Origin: Acidimicrobiales bacterium
GTDB taxonomy: Bacteria; Actinomycetota; Acidimicrobiia; Acidimicrobiales; JAVJTC01
Assembly: GCA_040219085.1 (NCBI GenBank)
Contig: JAVJTC010000029.1
Span: 62,001-126,000, forward strand
Length of the DNA stretch: 64,000 nucleotides
Direction: 5' to 3'
The notes below the pieces were generated by a model, which was given only the letters and a program-made list of their open reading frames with translations, was not told the DNA's origin and searched no databases. Made by a program: the position numbers and the translations under genes. Positions 17,386-25,350 of the stretch are shown piece by piece. Position 1 is the stretch's first letter. Every line of letters begins with the position of its first letter.

Positions 17386-18194
17386 CGCCGAGACCACCAA
17401 CGGTCGCGCAGGCCGATGAGAACGGCCAGGGAGACCGCGACGAGGACGAGGCTGACGGCGATCGCCGTGTCACGGTCGGATTCGAGGGCGACGAAGACCG
17501 CCAGCGGCAACGTCTGGGTCCGTCCCTGGAGGTTGCCGGCGAAGGTCACGGTGGCACCGAACTCACCGAGGGCCCGCGCCCAGGCCAGGACCATCCCGGC
17601 GACGAGCGACGGGGCGATCATCGGCAACGTGACTCTCCGGAAGACCGTGAGCCGGGAGGCCCCGAGACTCGCCGCGGCCTGCTCGTAGCGCGTGTCCATC
17701 CCGGTCAGCGCGCCTTCGACCGTCACGACGAGGAAGGGCATCGCGACGAAGGTGTTGGCCACGATGACGCCCCAGGTGGAGAAGGGCAGGAGGAACCCGG
17801 TCGCCTCGTAGAGGGACTCGCCGACCCAGCCGCGCCGACCGAGCGCGAAGAGCAGCGCGGCGCCGCCCACGACCGGCGGGAGGACCATCGGCAAAGTGAC
17901 AAGCGCGCGGACAAGCCTTCGGCCCGGGAACTCGACCCTCGCGAGCAGCCATGCGAGCGGTACGCCGAGGACCGCCGATATCGCTGCGGCCGCGACCGAC
18001 GTGATCAGCGACAGACGCAGCGCATCGCCGACGACATCGGTGGTGAGAAGGTCGGGCAGATCACGCCAGGGAGTGCGGGCGAGGAGGCCGGCGAGTGGGA
18101 CCGCGAAGACGAGGGCTCCGATGAGCCCCAGCAGCCCGAGAACGAGCGGCGGCCGTTGCGGGGGCCGACGGCCCACCTGGCGCGTAGAGGTCAT
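17382..18194 (-). CDS. modB: Molybdate ABC transporter permease
   Basis: A 270-residue membrane protein with about six transmembrane helices and the EAA-type coupling loop (YEQAAASLGASRLTVFRRVTLPMIAPSL). VLPPVVGGAALLFALGRRG is typical of ModB. It overlaps modC (17382-17385) and modA (18191-18194) by ATGA, so the three are one operon in the order modA-modB-modC. Confidence 0.87.
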   Translation of the reverse strand: MTSTRQVGRRPPQRPPLVLGLLGLIGALVFAVPLAGLLARTPWRDLPDLLTTDVVGDALRLSLITSVAAAAISAVLGVPLAWLLARVEFPGRRLVRALVTLPMVLPPVVGGAALLFALGRRGWVGESLYEATGFLLPFSTWGVIVANTFVAMPFLVVTVEGALTGMDTRYEQAAASLGASRLTVFRRVTLPMIAPSLVAGMVLAWARALGEFGATVTFAGNLQGRTQTLPLAVFVALESDRDTAIAVSLVLVAVSLAVLIGLRDRWWSRR

Positions 18195-18946
18195 GCCGGC
18201 AGGAATCCCGCGTCAGCGAGGATCGCCCGGGCGTCGGCGGATACGAGGAACTCGACGAACGCCGCGGCGAGGTCCGGTTGCGGCGCCCCGCTGATGACGG
18301 CGGCGGGATACGGCGCTTCGACGTTGACGTCAGCGGGGATCTCGATGCGCTCGACGTCGGCGCCGGCGACGATCACATCGGTCTCGTACACGATCCCGGC
18401 GTCGAGCTCACCGGCGGCGATCTTCGTGAGCAGCGAGCGGACGTCGGGCTCGTTCGTATCGAGGGATGGTTCGACTCCCGCAGCGGCCAGCACCTGCCGG
18501 GCGAAGTCGCCGCACGGGACGCCTGCCGAGCAGAGACCGATGAGCAGATCGGCATCGGCGAGGTCCGCGAGCGACGCCACCTCGCCGGGGTTGCCGGCAG
18601 GAACAGCGATGGCGAGTCGGTTGCGCGCGAACACGACGATCTCACCGTCGACTGCGCCCGCCTCGACGACCCGGTCCATCGTCTCGGTGTTGGCCGACGC
18701 GAAGACATCGGCCGGCGCCCCCGCCAGGATCTGCTCCCGCAGCGACGAACTCCCGCCGAGGTTGAACTGCACGTCGACCCCCGGTGTGGTGGCCTCGAAC
18801 GCCGTCTCGATCTCGGCGAACACGTCGGTCAACGACGCAGCAGCAAACACCAGCACGGTCTGGTCGTCCCCATCGCTGTCGCCGCACCCGCCACCGAGGA
18901 GGGCGATGACCACGACCATGGCAACTAGTCTCGTTGTGACCAACAT
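18191..18946 (-). CDS. modA: Molybdate ABC transporter substrate-binding lipoprotein
   Basis: A 251-residue periplasmic-type binding protein with a lipoprotein-like signal peptide (VVVIALLGGGC, Cys ~21 as lipid site, though -3 is Gly). VFAAASLTDVFAEI is the classical ModA start of the mature domain; NLGGSSSLREQILAGAPADVFASAN and DAGIVYETDV follow. It captures molybdate/tungstate outside the membrane. The ATG at 18946 lies between the arms of an inverted repeat (18924-18963); a second Met at 18919 lies downstream of the repeat and is an alternative start. Confidence 0.87.
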   Translation of the reverse strand: MLVTTRLVAMVVVIALLGGGCGDSDGDDQTVLVFAAASLTDVFAEIETAFEATTPGVDVQFNLGGSSSLREQILAGAPADVFASANTETMDRVVEAGAVDGEIVVFARNRLAIAVPAGNPGEVASLADLADADLLIGLCSAGVPCGDFARQVLAAAGVEPSLDTNEPDVRSLLTKIAAGELDAGIVYETDVIVAGADVERIEIPADVNVEAPYPAAVISGAPQPDLAAAFVEFLVSADARAILADAGFLPA

Positions 18947-18963
18947 GTCTCGATGAGACTAGT
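18924..18963. promoter_or_regulatory. Inverted repeat between modA and padR (operator candidate)
   Basis: Perfect 9-bp arms ACTAGTCTC (18924-18932) and GAGACTAGT (18955-18963) are separated by 22 bp in the divergent region of modA and the PadR-type regulator. Each arm contains TAGTCT, which also reads as a -10-like TANNNT box. The site is well placed for control of modABC and of the regulator itself, by the PadR protein or by a molybdate sensor. Confidence 0.5.
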
Positions 18964-18987
18964 CCCCTACCTCGAGGTGACGACAGC

Positions 18988-19494
18988 GTGGCCGCACCGG
19001 AAGTCTCCCTCAACGAGTGGGTCGTCCTCGCCCTGCTGGCCGAAGGGCCGTCGCACGGTTTCGCACTGGCGAAGAACCTCGAAGCGGGCACGGACCTCGG
19101 CCGTGTCCTCACGGTGCGGCGGCCACTCGTCTACCGGGCCCTCGGCCGTCTGGTCGACGCACGACTCGCGGAACCCCACCACAGCGAGCCCGGCGTCGCC
19201 GGACCGAACCGCACGGTGCACCGGCTCACCCGCAGCGGGCGGACCGCGGTGCGTGCGTGGCTCCGACGCCCGGTGGAGCACGTCCGGGAACTCCGGATCG
19301 AGTTCCTCGTCAAGCTCCGCCTGGCGCGGCGAGCCGGATCCGACACCACGGAGCTGGTCGCGGCCCAGCGCGAGGCACTGGCGGACACGCTCGCCCGCCT
19401 CGCGGCTCTCGACGACGACGCCGACGAGGTCGACCTCTGGCGACACCACAACGCCGTGGCCGTGCAGGCCTTTCTCGACCACATCGCCGGCTGA
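18988..19494 (+). CDS. PadR-family transcriptional regulator
   Basis: A 168-residue winged-helix protein with GTG start (VAAPEVSLNEWVVLALLAEGPSHGFALAKNL), the PadR N-terminal domain (~5-85), followed by the helical Vir_C-like dimerisation part (ELRIEFLVKLRLARR...). DNA binding as a dimer and release by a small ligand is known for the family; the ligand here is unknown. It is divergent from modABC, with an inverted repeat in between, and the LLM oxidoreductase follows 40 nt after it. Confidence 0.82.
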   Translation: MAAPEVSLNEWVVLALLAEGPSHGFALAKNLEAGTDLGRVLTVRRPLVYRALGRLVDARLAEPHHSEPGVAGPNRTVHRLTRSGRTAVRAWLRRPVEHVRELRIEFLVKLRLARRAGSDTTELVAAQREALADTLARLAALDDDADEVDLWRHHNAVAVQAFLDHIAG

Positions 19495-19534
19495 TCCCAG
19501 GCGCGGCGGGTCCGGGTCCGCGAGGATCGCGGCC

Positions 19535-20551
19535 ATGACAGATCCCCGCGCGACCTCGACGGGTCCCCGCACCGGCGTGATCGTCGGGTCATGGCCACTC
19601 GGTCTCCCGACATCGGGGACCTACTACCGCGACCTCGCCCAACAGAGCGAGTCGCTCGGCTACGACCTGCTCTTCTCGGGTGACCACCTATTCATGTACA
19701 GCCCCAATGTGGAGGCGCTCACGGTCCTCGCCGCCTTCGCGGCGGCGACCGAGACCATCGGGATCGGCACGGCGGTGTTGTTGCCGGCGCTGCGGGAACC
19801 CGCCCTGGCGGCAAAGCAGCTGGCGAGCATCGACTACCTGTCCGGCGGCCGTCTGACGGTCGGGGTCGGTGTCGGCGGCGAGATCGAACAGGAGTGGCGG
19901 GCCATGGAGGTGCCCATTCCCGAACGCGGCCGACGAACCGACGAGTACCTCGAGCTGATGGCGGCGCTGTGGTCGGGCGGGCAGGTCGACTTCGACGGCG
20001 AGTTCCGCTCGGTGCACGGTGTATCCGGATCCCCGCACCCGGTTCGACCCGATGGCATCCCGATATGGGTCGGCGGCCGCAGCGATGCCGCCCTGAGGCG
20101 CGCAGCACGCCACGAGGGATGGTGCGCCTACGCCTGTTCGCCCCGTCGCATCCGCGAGAGCGTCGCCCGTCTCGACGAGCTCATGGGCGACCGTCCACCC
20201 GGATACCGGATCTCGATGGTGCTGTTCACCGTGGTGAACGACGACGGGGACCGGGCACGGTCTACAGCCACCGAGGTCCTGAACGCCCGCTACCGCCAGG
20301 ACTGGGACCGGTTTCTCGACACGATGTGCGCCGTCGGCGATCCCCACCACGTCGCCAGCCGTGTCGCCGAGTTCCGCGCCGCAGGTGTGGACGACGTGAT
20401 CCTGTGCCCGCAGGTCCCCGCCGAGGCGCTGCCCGACCAGCTCACCCGTCTGGCTGAGATCTGCCCAGGTCGCGCATCCGCCCGTGCGATGAAGGGCTCC
20501 GGCTGGGAGGGCGATCTCGATGAGATACGCGCCAGTCAGACACGGTGGTGA
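19535..20551 (+). CDS. LLM-class F420-dependent oxidoreductase
   Basis: A 338-residue TIM-barrel flavin/F420 enzyme: GYDLLFSGDHLFMYSPNVEALTVLAAFAAATETIGIGTAVLLPALREP at the N-terminal half and GGRLTVGVGVGGEIEQEW, PIWVGGRSDAALRRAARH later. The start at 19535 is preceded by GAGG (19521-19524); the frame is open far upstream but that part belongs to another reading frame's gene. F420-type binding is inferred from family. Adjacent to a PadR regulator on the same strand and possibly controlled by it. Confidence 0.83.
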   Translation: MTDPRATSTGPRTGVIVGSWPLGLPTSGTYYRDLAQQSESLGYDLLFSGDHLFMYSPNVEALTVLAAFAAATETIGIGTAVLLPALREPALAAKQLASIDYLSGGRLTVGVGVGGEIEQEWRAMEVPIPERGRRTDEYLELMAALWSGGQVDFDGEFRSVHGVSGSPHPVRPDGIPIWVGGRSDAALRRAARHEGWCAYACSPRRIRESVARLDELMGDRPPGYRISMVLFTVVNDDGDRARSTATEVLNARYRQDWDRFLDTMCAVGDPHHVASRVAEFRAAGVDDVILCPQVPAEALPDQLTRLAEICPGRASARAMKGSGWEGDLDEIRASQTRW

Positions 20552-20629
20552 TGCCGCCGCCTGACGGGTGGCCGGCCCGACGATCCGGCGCCTGTTGTCA
20601 CACCTCGGGGCCTACCGTGCGGCGATGGA

Positions 20630-20651
20630 CGTAGTACATCCGTAGTACAAT
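20630..20651 (+). promoter_or_regulatory. Promoter and repeat operator of the RHH-PIN toxin-antitoxin pair
   Basis: CGTAGTACA occurs twice in tandem (20630-20638 and 20641-20649), 11 bp apart, the spacing of one helical turn expected for ribbon-helix-helix dimers binding side by side. The second copy overlaps a -10-like TACAAT (20646-20651) that ends 8 nt before the ATG at 20660, so binding would block a near-leaderless promoter: classical autoregulation. Confidence 0.55.
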
Positions 20652-20659
20652 CCTGTGCC

Positions 20660-20887
20660 ATGGCGACGATCACGGTCCGTCTCGACAACGACGACGAGAA
20701 GCTCCTCGACGAGATCACGGCCATCTACGGCAGCCGGTCCACAGCGATCCGAGAAGCCATCCGCGCGCTGTCCGGCCAGGTGGAGCGTGACCGCGCGATC
20801 GACGAAGCCCTGGCTGCGTGGGAGGCGGAGGCAGGTCCTGTCGACGAGAACGAGGTGGCCGCGATGATCGAGCGCTACGACCTGTGA
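20660..20887 (+). CDS. Ribbon-helix-helix antitoxin (CopG/VapB-like)
   Basis: A 75-residue protein: ribbon strand ATITVRLDNDDEKLLDEI then helices with SRSTAIREAIRAL, the RHH DNA-binding fold, followed by an acidic C-terminal tail (EAEAGPVDENEVAAMIERYDL) that would bind the toxin. It overlaps the following PIN gene by GTGA (20884-20887). Expected to neutralise the PIN nuclease and repress its own promoter through the tandem repeats just upstream. Confidence 0.82.
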   Translation: MATITVRLDNDDEKLLDEITAIYGSRSTAIREAIRALSGQVERDRAIDEALAAWEAEAGPVDENEVAAMIERYDL

Positions 20888-21255
20888 TCCTCGACGCCGG
20901 CTATCTCGTCGCATTCGATCGAGGCGAAGAACGTGCCCGCTCCTTTGCAACAGCACTGCGCCGCCGAGGTGGCCGGTTCCACACCAGCCATCCCGTTCTC
21001 GCCCAGGTCTGGCGCTCAGGTGACAGACAGGCCCGGCTCGCCGCTGTTTCTCGCGGCTTCGTTGCACATCCGCTGGACGACGGCCGAGCGGTCGGCCACC
21101 TCCTCGGACTGACCGGATCAGCCGACGTCGTCGATGCACACCTCGTTCTCCTCGGAGCGCAGCTCGACGAGCCGATCCTCACGAGCGACCCGGAAGATCT
21201 CCGTCGTCTCGCAGAAGCCCTCGGCCCGGCCGCGCCGCGGATCGAGGCCTGGTAG
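20884..21255 (+). CDS. PIN-domain protein (VapC-like toxin)
   Basis: A 123-residue PIN domain with GTG start overlapping the antitoxin stop. Acidic positions: Asp in ILDAGYLVAFDRGEE, Asp in DVVDAHLV and Asp in TSDPEDLRRL. The conserved Glu expected in the second motif is Gln here (PVLAQVWR), so catalysis may be weakened or the toxin partly inactivated. VapC toxins cleave RNA (often tRNA). Ends 13 nt from the convergent dnaE2 stop. Confidence 0.75.
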   Translation: MILDAGYLVAFDRGEERARSFATALRRRGGRFHTSHPVLAQVWRSGDRQARLAAVSRGFVAHPLDDGRAVGHLLGLTGSADVVDAHLVLLGAQLDEPILTSDPEDLRRLAEALGPAAPRIEAW

Positions 21256-21268
21256 CGGAGCTGAGCCC

Positions 21269-24200
21269 TCAGCGGAAATCACGGCTGGCGGGAGAGCCGG
21301 TGACGGCAAGGGGTTCGAGCCGTTCGGCGATCACGTTGACCACACCCTCATTCCGTTCCAGGCGGCCCCGCACCACCAGCGCCGGGCAACCCAGCGCGAT
21401 GCGGCGGTGACGGGCCCAGCATCCCTTCGACACGACGACGTTGATGAGCCCGGTCTCGTCCTCGAGGTTCAAGAACGTGGTCCCACCCGCGGTCGCCGGA
21501 CGCTGACGGTGCGTCACCACCCCCGCCACGACCACCTTGGAGCCACGGTGGTCGGGCAGATCGACGGACACCGTCACCCCCATCTCATCGAGCTTCTCCC
21601 GCAGGAACCGGGTGGGGTGACCGTCGACGGCCACCCCGGTCACCGACAGGTCCGCCAGGGCCAACTCCTCGGGGGACATCCCCGGCAGGGTCGGCGCCTC
21701 GGCCCCCGTGACGATCCCCTCCAGGCGGTCCTCCCCCGTCTGTGCCACCGCCCCCGCACTCCACAGCGCCTCACGCCTCTCCAGGCCGAAGCACCCGAAC
21801 GCCCCCGCCGATGCCAGCGACTCCAGAACCGGCAGGCCCACCCCCACTCGCCGCCGCAGGTCCTCCATCGAGGCATAGGGCCGACCGGCGGCGATGCGTT
21901 CGGCCAGTTCGTCGCCGACGCTGCGCACCGACGCGACCCCGAGGCGCACCGCCACTCCCCCGGCCGATCCGGGCGCCGGTTCCAGGGTGGCCACGTCCGC
22001 GGACGCGTTGACACACGGTGGGAGAACCTCCACCCCGTGACGACGGGCGTCGGCCATCAGCGTGTGGGGCGAATAGAACCCCATGGGCTGGGCGTTCAAA
22101 AGCGCCGCGCAGAACGCCGCCGGGTAGTGGTGCTTGATCCACGATGACGCGTAGACGAGGTAGGCGAAGCTGACCGAGTGGCTCTCGGGGAACCCGAAGT
22201 TGGCGAACGCCGCCAGCTTCTCCCAGATCTGGTGGGCCACGTCGCCGGTGATCCCCCGCTCAGCCATCCCCTTGTAGAGCCGGCCCCGTAGCCGCTCCAT
22301 CCGGGCCTGGCTGCGCTTGGACCCCATGGCCTGACGTAGCTGGTCGGCCTCGGCCGCGCTGAACCCGGCGACGTCGATCGCCATCTGCATCAGCTGCTCC
22401 TGGAACAGCGGCACCCCCAGCGTCTTGGCAAGCGCCCCCTCCAGCAGCGGATGGAGATAGGTGACCGGTTCCCTGCCGTTGCGGCGGCGGATGTAGGGGT
22501 GCACCGACCCGCCCTGGATGGGGCCCGGACGGATGAGGGCGACCTCCACGACGAGGTCGTAGAAACACCGGGGCTTCAGCCGCGGAAGCGTGGCCATCTG
22601 GGCCCGGGACTCGACCTGGAAGACGCCGATCGAGTCCGCCCGGCACAACATGTCGTAGACCACGTCCTCCTGGGGCAGCGTGGCGATGTCGACCCGGCGG
22701 CCGTGGTGCTCGCCGATCAGGTCGATCGCGTAATGCAGCGCCGAGAGCATCCCGAGGCCGAGAAGGTCGAACTTCACGAGCCCGACGGCGGCGCAGTCGT
22801 CCTTGTCCCACTGCAACACGGAACGGTCCGCCATCCGCGCCCACTCCACCGGGCACACCTCGATGACGGGCCGGTCACAGATCACCATGCCACCCGAGTG
22901 GATGCCGAGGTGACGGGGCCCGTTCTCGAACTCCGCCGCGAGCGCCATGACCTCGTCGGGAACGGCCCTCTCCGCCGGTGTCGTGTCGGCCGCGGCTCCG
23001 CGCCCGTCGGTGGTCGACGCATGGGAGGCCAGGCCTGTCCAGCGGTCCAGGTTCTTCGCGAACGCATCCTGTTGACCGGGCGCGTAGCCGAGAGCCCTGG
23101 CCGCGTCACGCACCGCGGACCGGGCCCGGTAGGTGATGACGTTGGCGACCTGGGCGGTGTGGTGACGGCCGTAGCGCTCGTAGACGTACTGGATGACCTC
23201 CTCGCGGCGGTCGGACTCGATGTCGATGTCGATGTCGGGTGGCCCGTCACGGGCCGGCGACAGGAACCGTTCGAACAGCAGCCCGAGCGACACGGCGTCG
23301 GCCGCGGTCACCCCGAGCGCGTAGCAGACGGCCGAGTTGGCGGCCGATCCCCTGCCCTGGCACAGGATGTCGTTGCGGCGGCAGAACTCGACGATGTCCC
23401 ACACCACGAGGAAGTACCCGGGGAATCCGAGCTGGGCGATCACCGTGAGCTCGTGGTCGATCTGGCGCCATGCCCCGTCGGCGCGGGGGTCGCTACGGGG
23501 GCCGTAGCGGCGGGTGCCACCGGCTTCGGTGAGCGCCCGCAGGTAGGCCATCTCGTCGAGGCCGGCGGGGCACGGGTACGGCGGCAGCTTCGGCGCGACG
23601 AGCGACAGGTCGAAGGCCAGGTCCCGGCCGATCTGAGCGGCACGTTCCACGACCCCCGGGTAGCGGGCGAAGCGACGCGCCTGTTCGTCACCGGAGCGCA
23701 GGTGCGCGCCCGACGCCGCCGGTAGCCAACCGTCGATCTCCGCGAGGCTCCGGCGGGCCCTCACCGCCGCCATCGCCGTGGCGAGCCGACGCCGTACCGG
23801 GGCGTGGTAATGGACGTTGTTCGTGGCGACGACCTCCACCCCCGCCGCGGCGGCGATCTGCACCAGCGCGTCATTACGGGGACCGTCGAGGGGATGGCCG
23901 TGGTCCCACAACTCGACGACGACGTTGTGCCGCCCGAACGCGGCGACCAGTTCGTCGAGGGCGCGACGCGCCGCCGACGGGCCGGCCTCGGCCAGGGCCG
24001 CCGGAACGGTCCCCTTGCGGCACCCGGTCAGCACCATCCACGGGTCGCCGTCGGCCAGGTCAGCCAGCGCGTCGAGCGCCACCCTCGGTGCCCCTTTCTC
24101 CCCCTCGAGTTGGGCCAGGCTCACCGCCCGCGCCAGCCGGGCATAGCCCGCCGGCCCGCGGGCCAACACGAGGAGATGGTGTCCCACAGGGTCCGGGCGC

Positions 24201-24610
24201 CCCATCTGCGGCTCGGTCATGCCGAGGCTCAACTCGGCTCCGAACACGGTGGGCAGACCGTGGGTGCGGGCTGCCTCGGCGAACCGTACGACCCCGTAGA
24301 GCCCGTCGTGGTCGGTCAACGCCAGCGCCTCCAGACCGAGCCGCACGGCCTCCTCGGCCAACTCCTCGGGGTCCGACGCCCCGTCCAGGAACGAGAAGTT
24401 CGAGTGGCAGTGCAACTCGGCGTAGGGGGTGGCGCTGGTCCCGCGCACCAACGCGGGAGGGGCGTCGTAGGGCAGACGTACCCTCGACCACGCCGGGCTG
24501 TCACCACCGTCGGCGACGACCCCGGAATCGGGGTCCGGCACCGGGCGCGGCCGACCGGACAGACGTCGTTCGAGCTCGGACCACGGCACCGGTGGGTTAC
24601 GCCAACCCAT
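21269..24610 (-). CDS. dnaE2: Error-prone DNA polymerase III alpha subunit DnaE2
   Basis: An 1113-residue C-family polymerase of the DnaE2 (ImuC) type. The PHP domain begins at ~63 (YAELHCHSNFSFLDGAS); the palm contains PDIDIDIESDRREEVIQY at ~455-470 with catalytic Asp residues; helix-hairpin-helix and a C-terminal OB fold (GVVTHRQRPATAGGTTFLNLEDETG) follow. It makes mutagenic translesion synthesis with ImuA' and ImuB under SOS. The start at 24610 has no SD; TAACGT (24618-24623) and an SOS box (24627-24638) lie immediately upstream, so the mRNA is probably leaderless and LexA-controlled. imuB and imuA' are 5-12 kb away. Confidence 0.95.
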   Translation of the reverse strand: MGWRNPPVPWSELERRLSGRPRPVPDPDSGVVADGGDSPAWSRVRLPYDAPPALVRGTSATPYAELHCHSNFSFLDGASDPEELAEEAVRLGLEALALTDHDGLYGVVRFAEAARTHGLPTVFGAELSLGMTEPQMGRPDPVGHHLLVLARGPAGYARLARAVSLAQLEGEKGAPRVALDALADLADGDPWMVLTGCRKGTVPAALAEAGPSAARRALDELVAAFGRHNVVVELWDHGHPLDGPRNDALVQIAAAAGVEVVATNNVHYHAPVRRRLATAMAAVRARRSLAEIDGWLPAASGAHLRSGDEQARRFARYPGVVERAAQIGRDLAFDLSLVAPKLPPYPCPAGLDEMAYLRALTEAGGTRRYGPRSDPRADGAWRQIDHELTVIAQLGFPGYFLVVWDIVEFCRRNDILCQGRGSAANSAVCYALGVTAADAVSLGLLFERFLSPARDGPPDIDIDIESDRREEVIQYVYERYGRHHTAQVANVITYRARSAVRDAARALGYAPGQQDAFAKNLDRWTGLASHASTTDGRGAAADTTPAERAVPDEVMALAAEFENGPRHLGIHSGGMVICDRPVIEVCPVEWARMADRSVLQWDKDDCAAVGLVKFDLLGLGMLSALHYAIDLIGEHHGRRVDIATLPQEDVVYDMLCRADSIGVFQVESRAQMATLPRLKPRCFYDLVVEVALIRPGPIQGGSVHPYIRRRNGREPVTYLHPLLEGALAKTLGVPLFQEQLMQMAIDVAGFSAAEADQLRQAMGSKRSQARMERLRGRLYKGMAERGITGDVAHQIWEKLAAFANFGFPESHSVSFAYLVYASSWIKHHYPAAFCAALLNAQPMGFYSPHTLMADARRHGVEVLPPCVNASADVATLEPAPGSAGGVAVRLGVASVRSVGDELAERIAAGRPYASMEDLRRRVGVGLPVLESLASAGAFGCFGLERREALWSAGAVAQTGEDRLEGIVTGAEAPTLPGMSPEELALADLSVTGVAVDGHPTRFLREKLDEMGVTVSVDLPDHRGSKVVVAGVVTHRQRPATAGGTTFLNLEDETGLINVVVSKGCWARHRRIALGCPALVVRGRLERNEGVVNVIAERLEPLAVTGSPASRDFR

Positions 24611-24617
24611 GAGCCGG

Positions 24618-24638
24618 ACGTTAATCGAACATGTGTTC
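24618..24638 (-). promoter_or_regulatory. SOS box and -10 element of dnaE2
   Basis: GAACATGTGTTC (24627-24638, perfect GAAC-N4-GTTC) is the actinobacterial LexA box, flanked by TCG and GC. On the minus strand TAACGT (24623-24618) follows as a TANNNT -10 box and the ATG comes 7 nt later, so LexA binding would cover the promoter. The same box lies before imuB and imuA'. Confidence 0.88.
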
Positions 24639-24655
24639 GCTCACCAGTCGCGGAC

Positions 24656-25057
24656 TCAGACTCCCACCACGGCCATGTCGAGACTGCGCGCCACGTGCGC
24701 CTGGCGGATGTCGAACGTCAGCACCGTCGTTCCCGAGCCGGCTCTCATGGCAGCAGCGAGATGCAGCGAATCGAGCGACCGGCACAGCGTCTGCTCGGCT
24801 ATCCGGGCGGCCCCGTTGCACGTGACGGCGTCCAGTCCGACGAGGGCGAAAGTGTCGAAATCAGCCGAGAGTCGACGCCGCGCCTCGATCAGGTCCTCGC
24901 CGTGGAGCAACCGGGCGAGGTTGCGGCGCACCTCGACCTCGGTCAGCCGCGACGTGACGAGTACATGGTCGAGGGACATGAGTTCGACGGCGACATCGGA
25001 ATCGCGCTCGTCGATGTAGCGCTTCAGAAGCGCGCTGGAGTCGACGTAGAGGGTCAC
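24656..25057 (-). CDS. VapC-type PIN toxin
   Basis: A 133-residue PIN nuclease with all four expected acidic positions: Asp in YVDSSALLKRYIDE, Glu in LTEVEVRRNLAR, Asp in SLDSLHLAAAM and Asp in TFDIRQAHVA. The GTG start (25057) overlaps the antitoxin stop (GTGA, 25054-25057). It is predicted to be an RNA endonuclease held inactive by the Phd/YefM-type antitoxin upstream. It ends 17 nt from the dnaE2 SOS box, on the same strand as dnaE2. Confidence 0.85.
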   Translation of the reverse strand: MTLYVDSSALLKRYIDERDSDVAVELMSLDHVLVTSRLTEVEVRRNLARLLHGEDLIEARRRLSADFDTFALVGLDAVTCNGAARIAEQTLCRSLDSLHLAAAMRAGSGTTVLTFDIRQAHVARSLDMAVVGV

Positions 25058-25311
25058 CCCCGGTCCTCGTCGAGGACGTCGATGATGGTCCTCGACGAGT
25101 GGAAACGCGGACCCGACGCGAACTGCGTACGTCGTGCCGGCTCGATCCACCCTTCCTCGACACCCCGTCGAACGGCGGACGAGCCGGTGTCATAGGACAC
25201 GATCCTCGCCACCGGGCGTCCCCGATCCGTCACCACCACCGACTCGCCATCGCCGGCACGGCGCAGGTACTCGGACAACTTCGCCTTGAGCTCACGGACT
25301 CCGACTTCCAT
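25054..25311 (-). CDS. Phd/YefM-family antitoxin
   Basis: An 85-residue protein with the Phd/YefM N-terminal DNA-binding domain (MEVGVRELKAKLSEYLRRAGDGESVVVTDRGRPVARI) and a variable toxin-binding tail. Start chosen at ATG 25311: TAGAGT (25318-25323 on the minus strand) precedes it by 6 nt, a leaderless arrangement. Pairs with the PIN toxin that overlaps its stop. Expected to repress its own operon by binding TGTAGTCAC repeats at the start. Confidence 0.85.
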   Translation of the reverse strand: MEVGVRELKAKLSEYLRRAGDGESVVVTDRGRPVARIVSYDTGSSAVRRGVEEGWIEPARRTQFASGPRFHSSRTIIDVLDEDRG

Positions 25312-25341
25312 GTAGTCACTCTAGGACATTGTTGTAGTCAC
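25311..25341 (-). promoter_or_regulatory. Promoter and direct-repeat operator of the Phd-VapC pair
   Basis: TGTAGTCAC occurs at 25311-25319 and again at 25333-25341 (22-bp spacing, two helical turns). Between them the minus strand reads TAGAGT (25323-25318), six nt before the ATG. The repeats bracket the -10 box, as expected of an autoregulated antitoxin operator. Confidence 0.5.
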
Positions 25342-25350
25342 GTCGATGGA

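Noticed and set aside
16869-18956. A 695-codon plus-strand open frame across modC-modB-modA
   Set aside because: No start context or domain; the three mod genes on the other strand fully explain the region.
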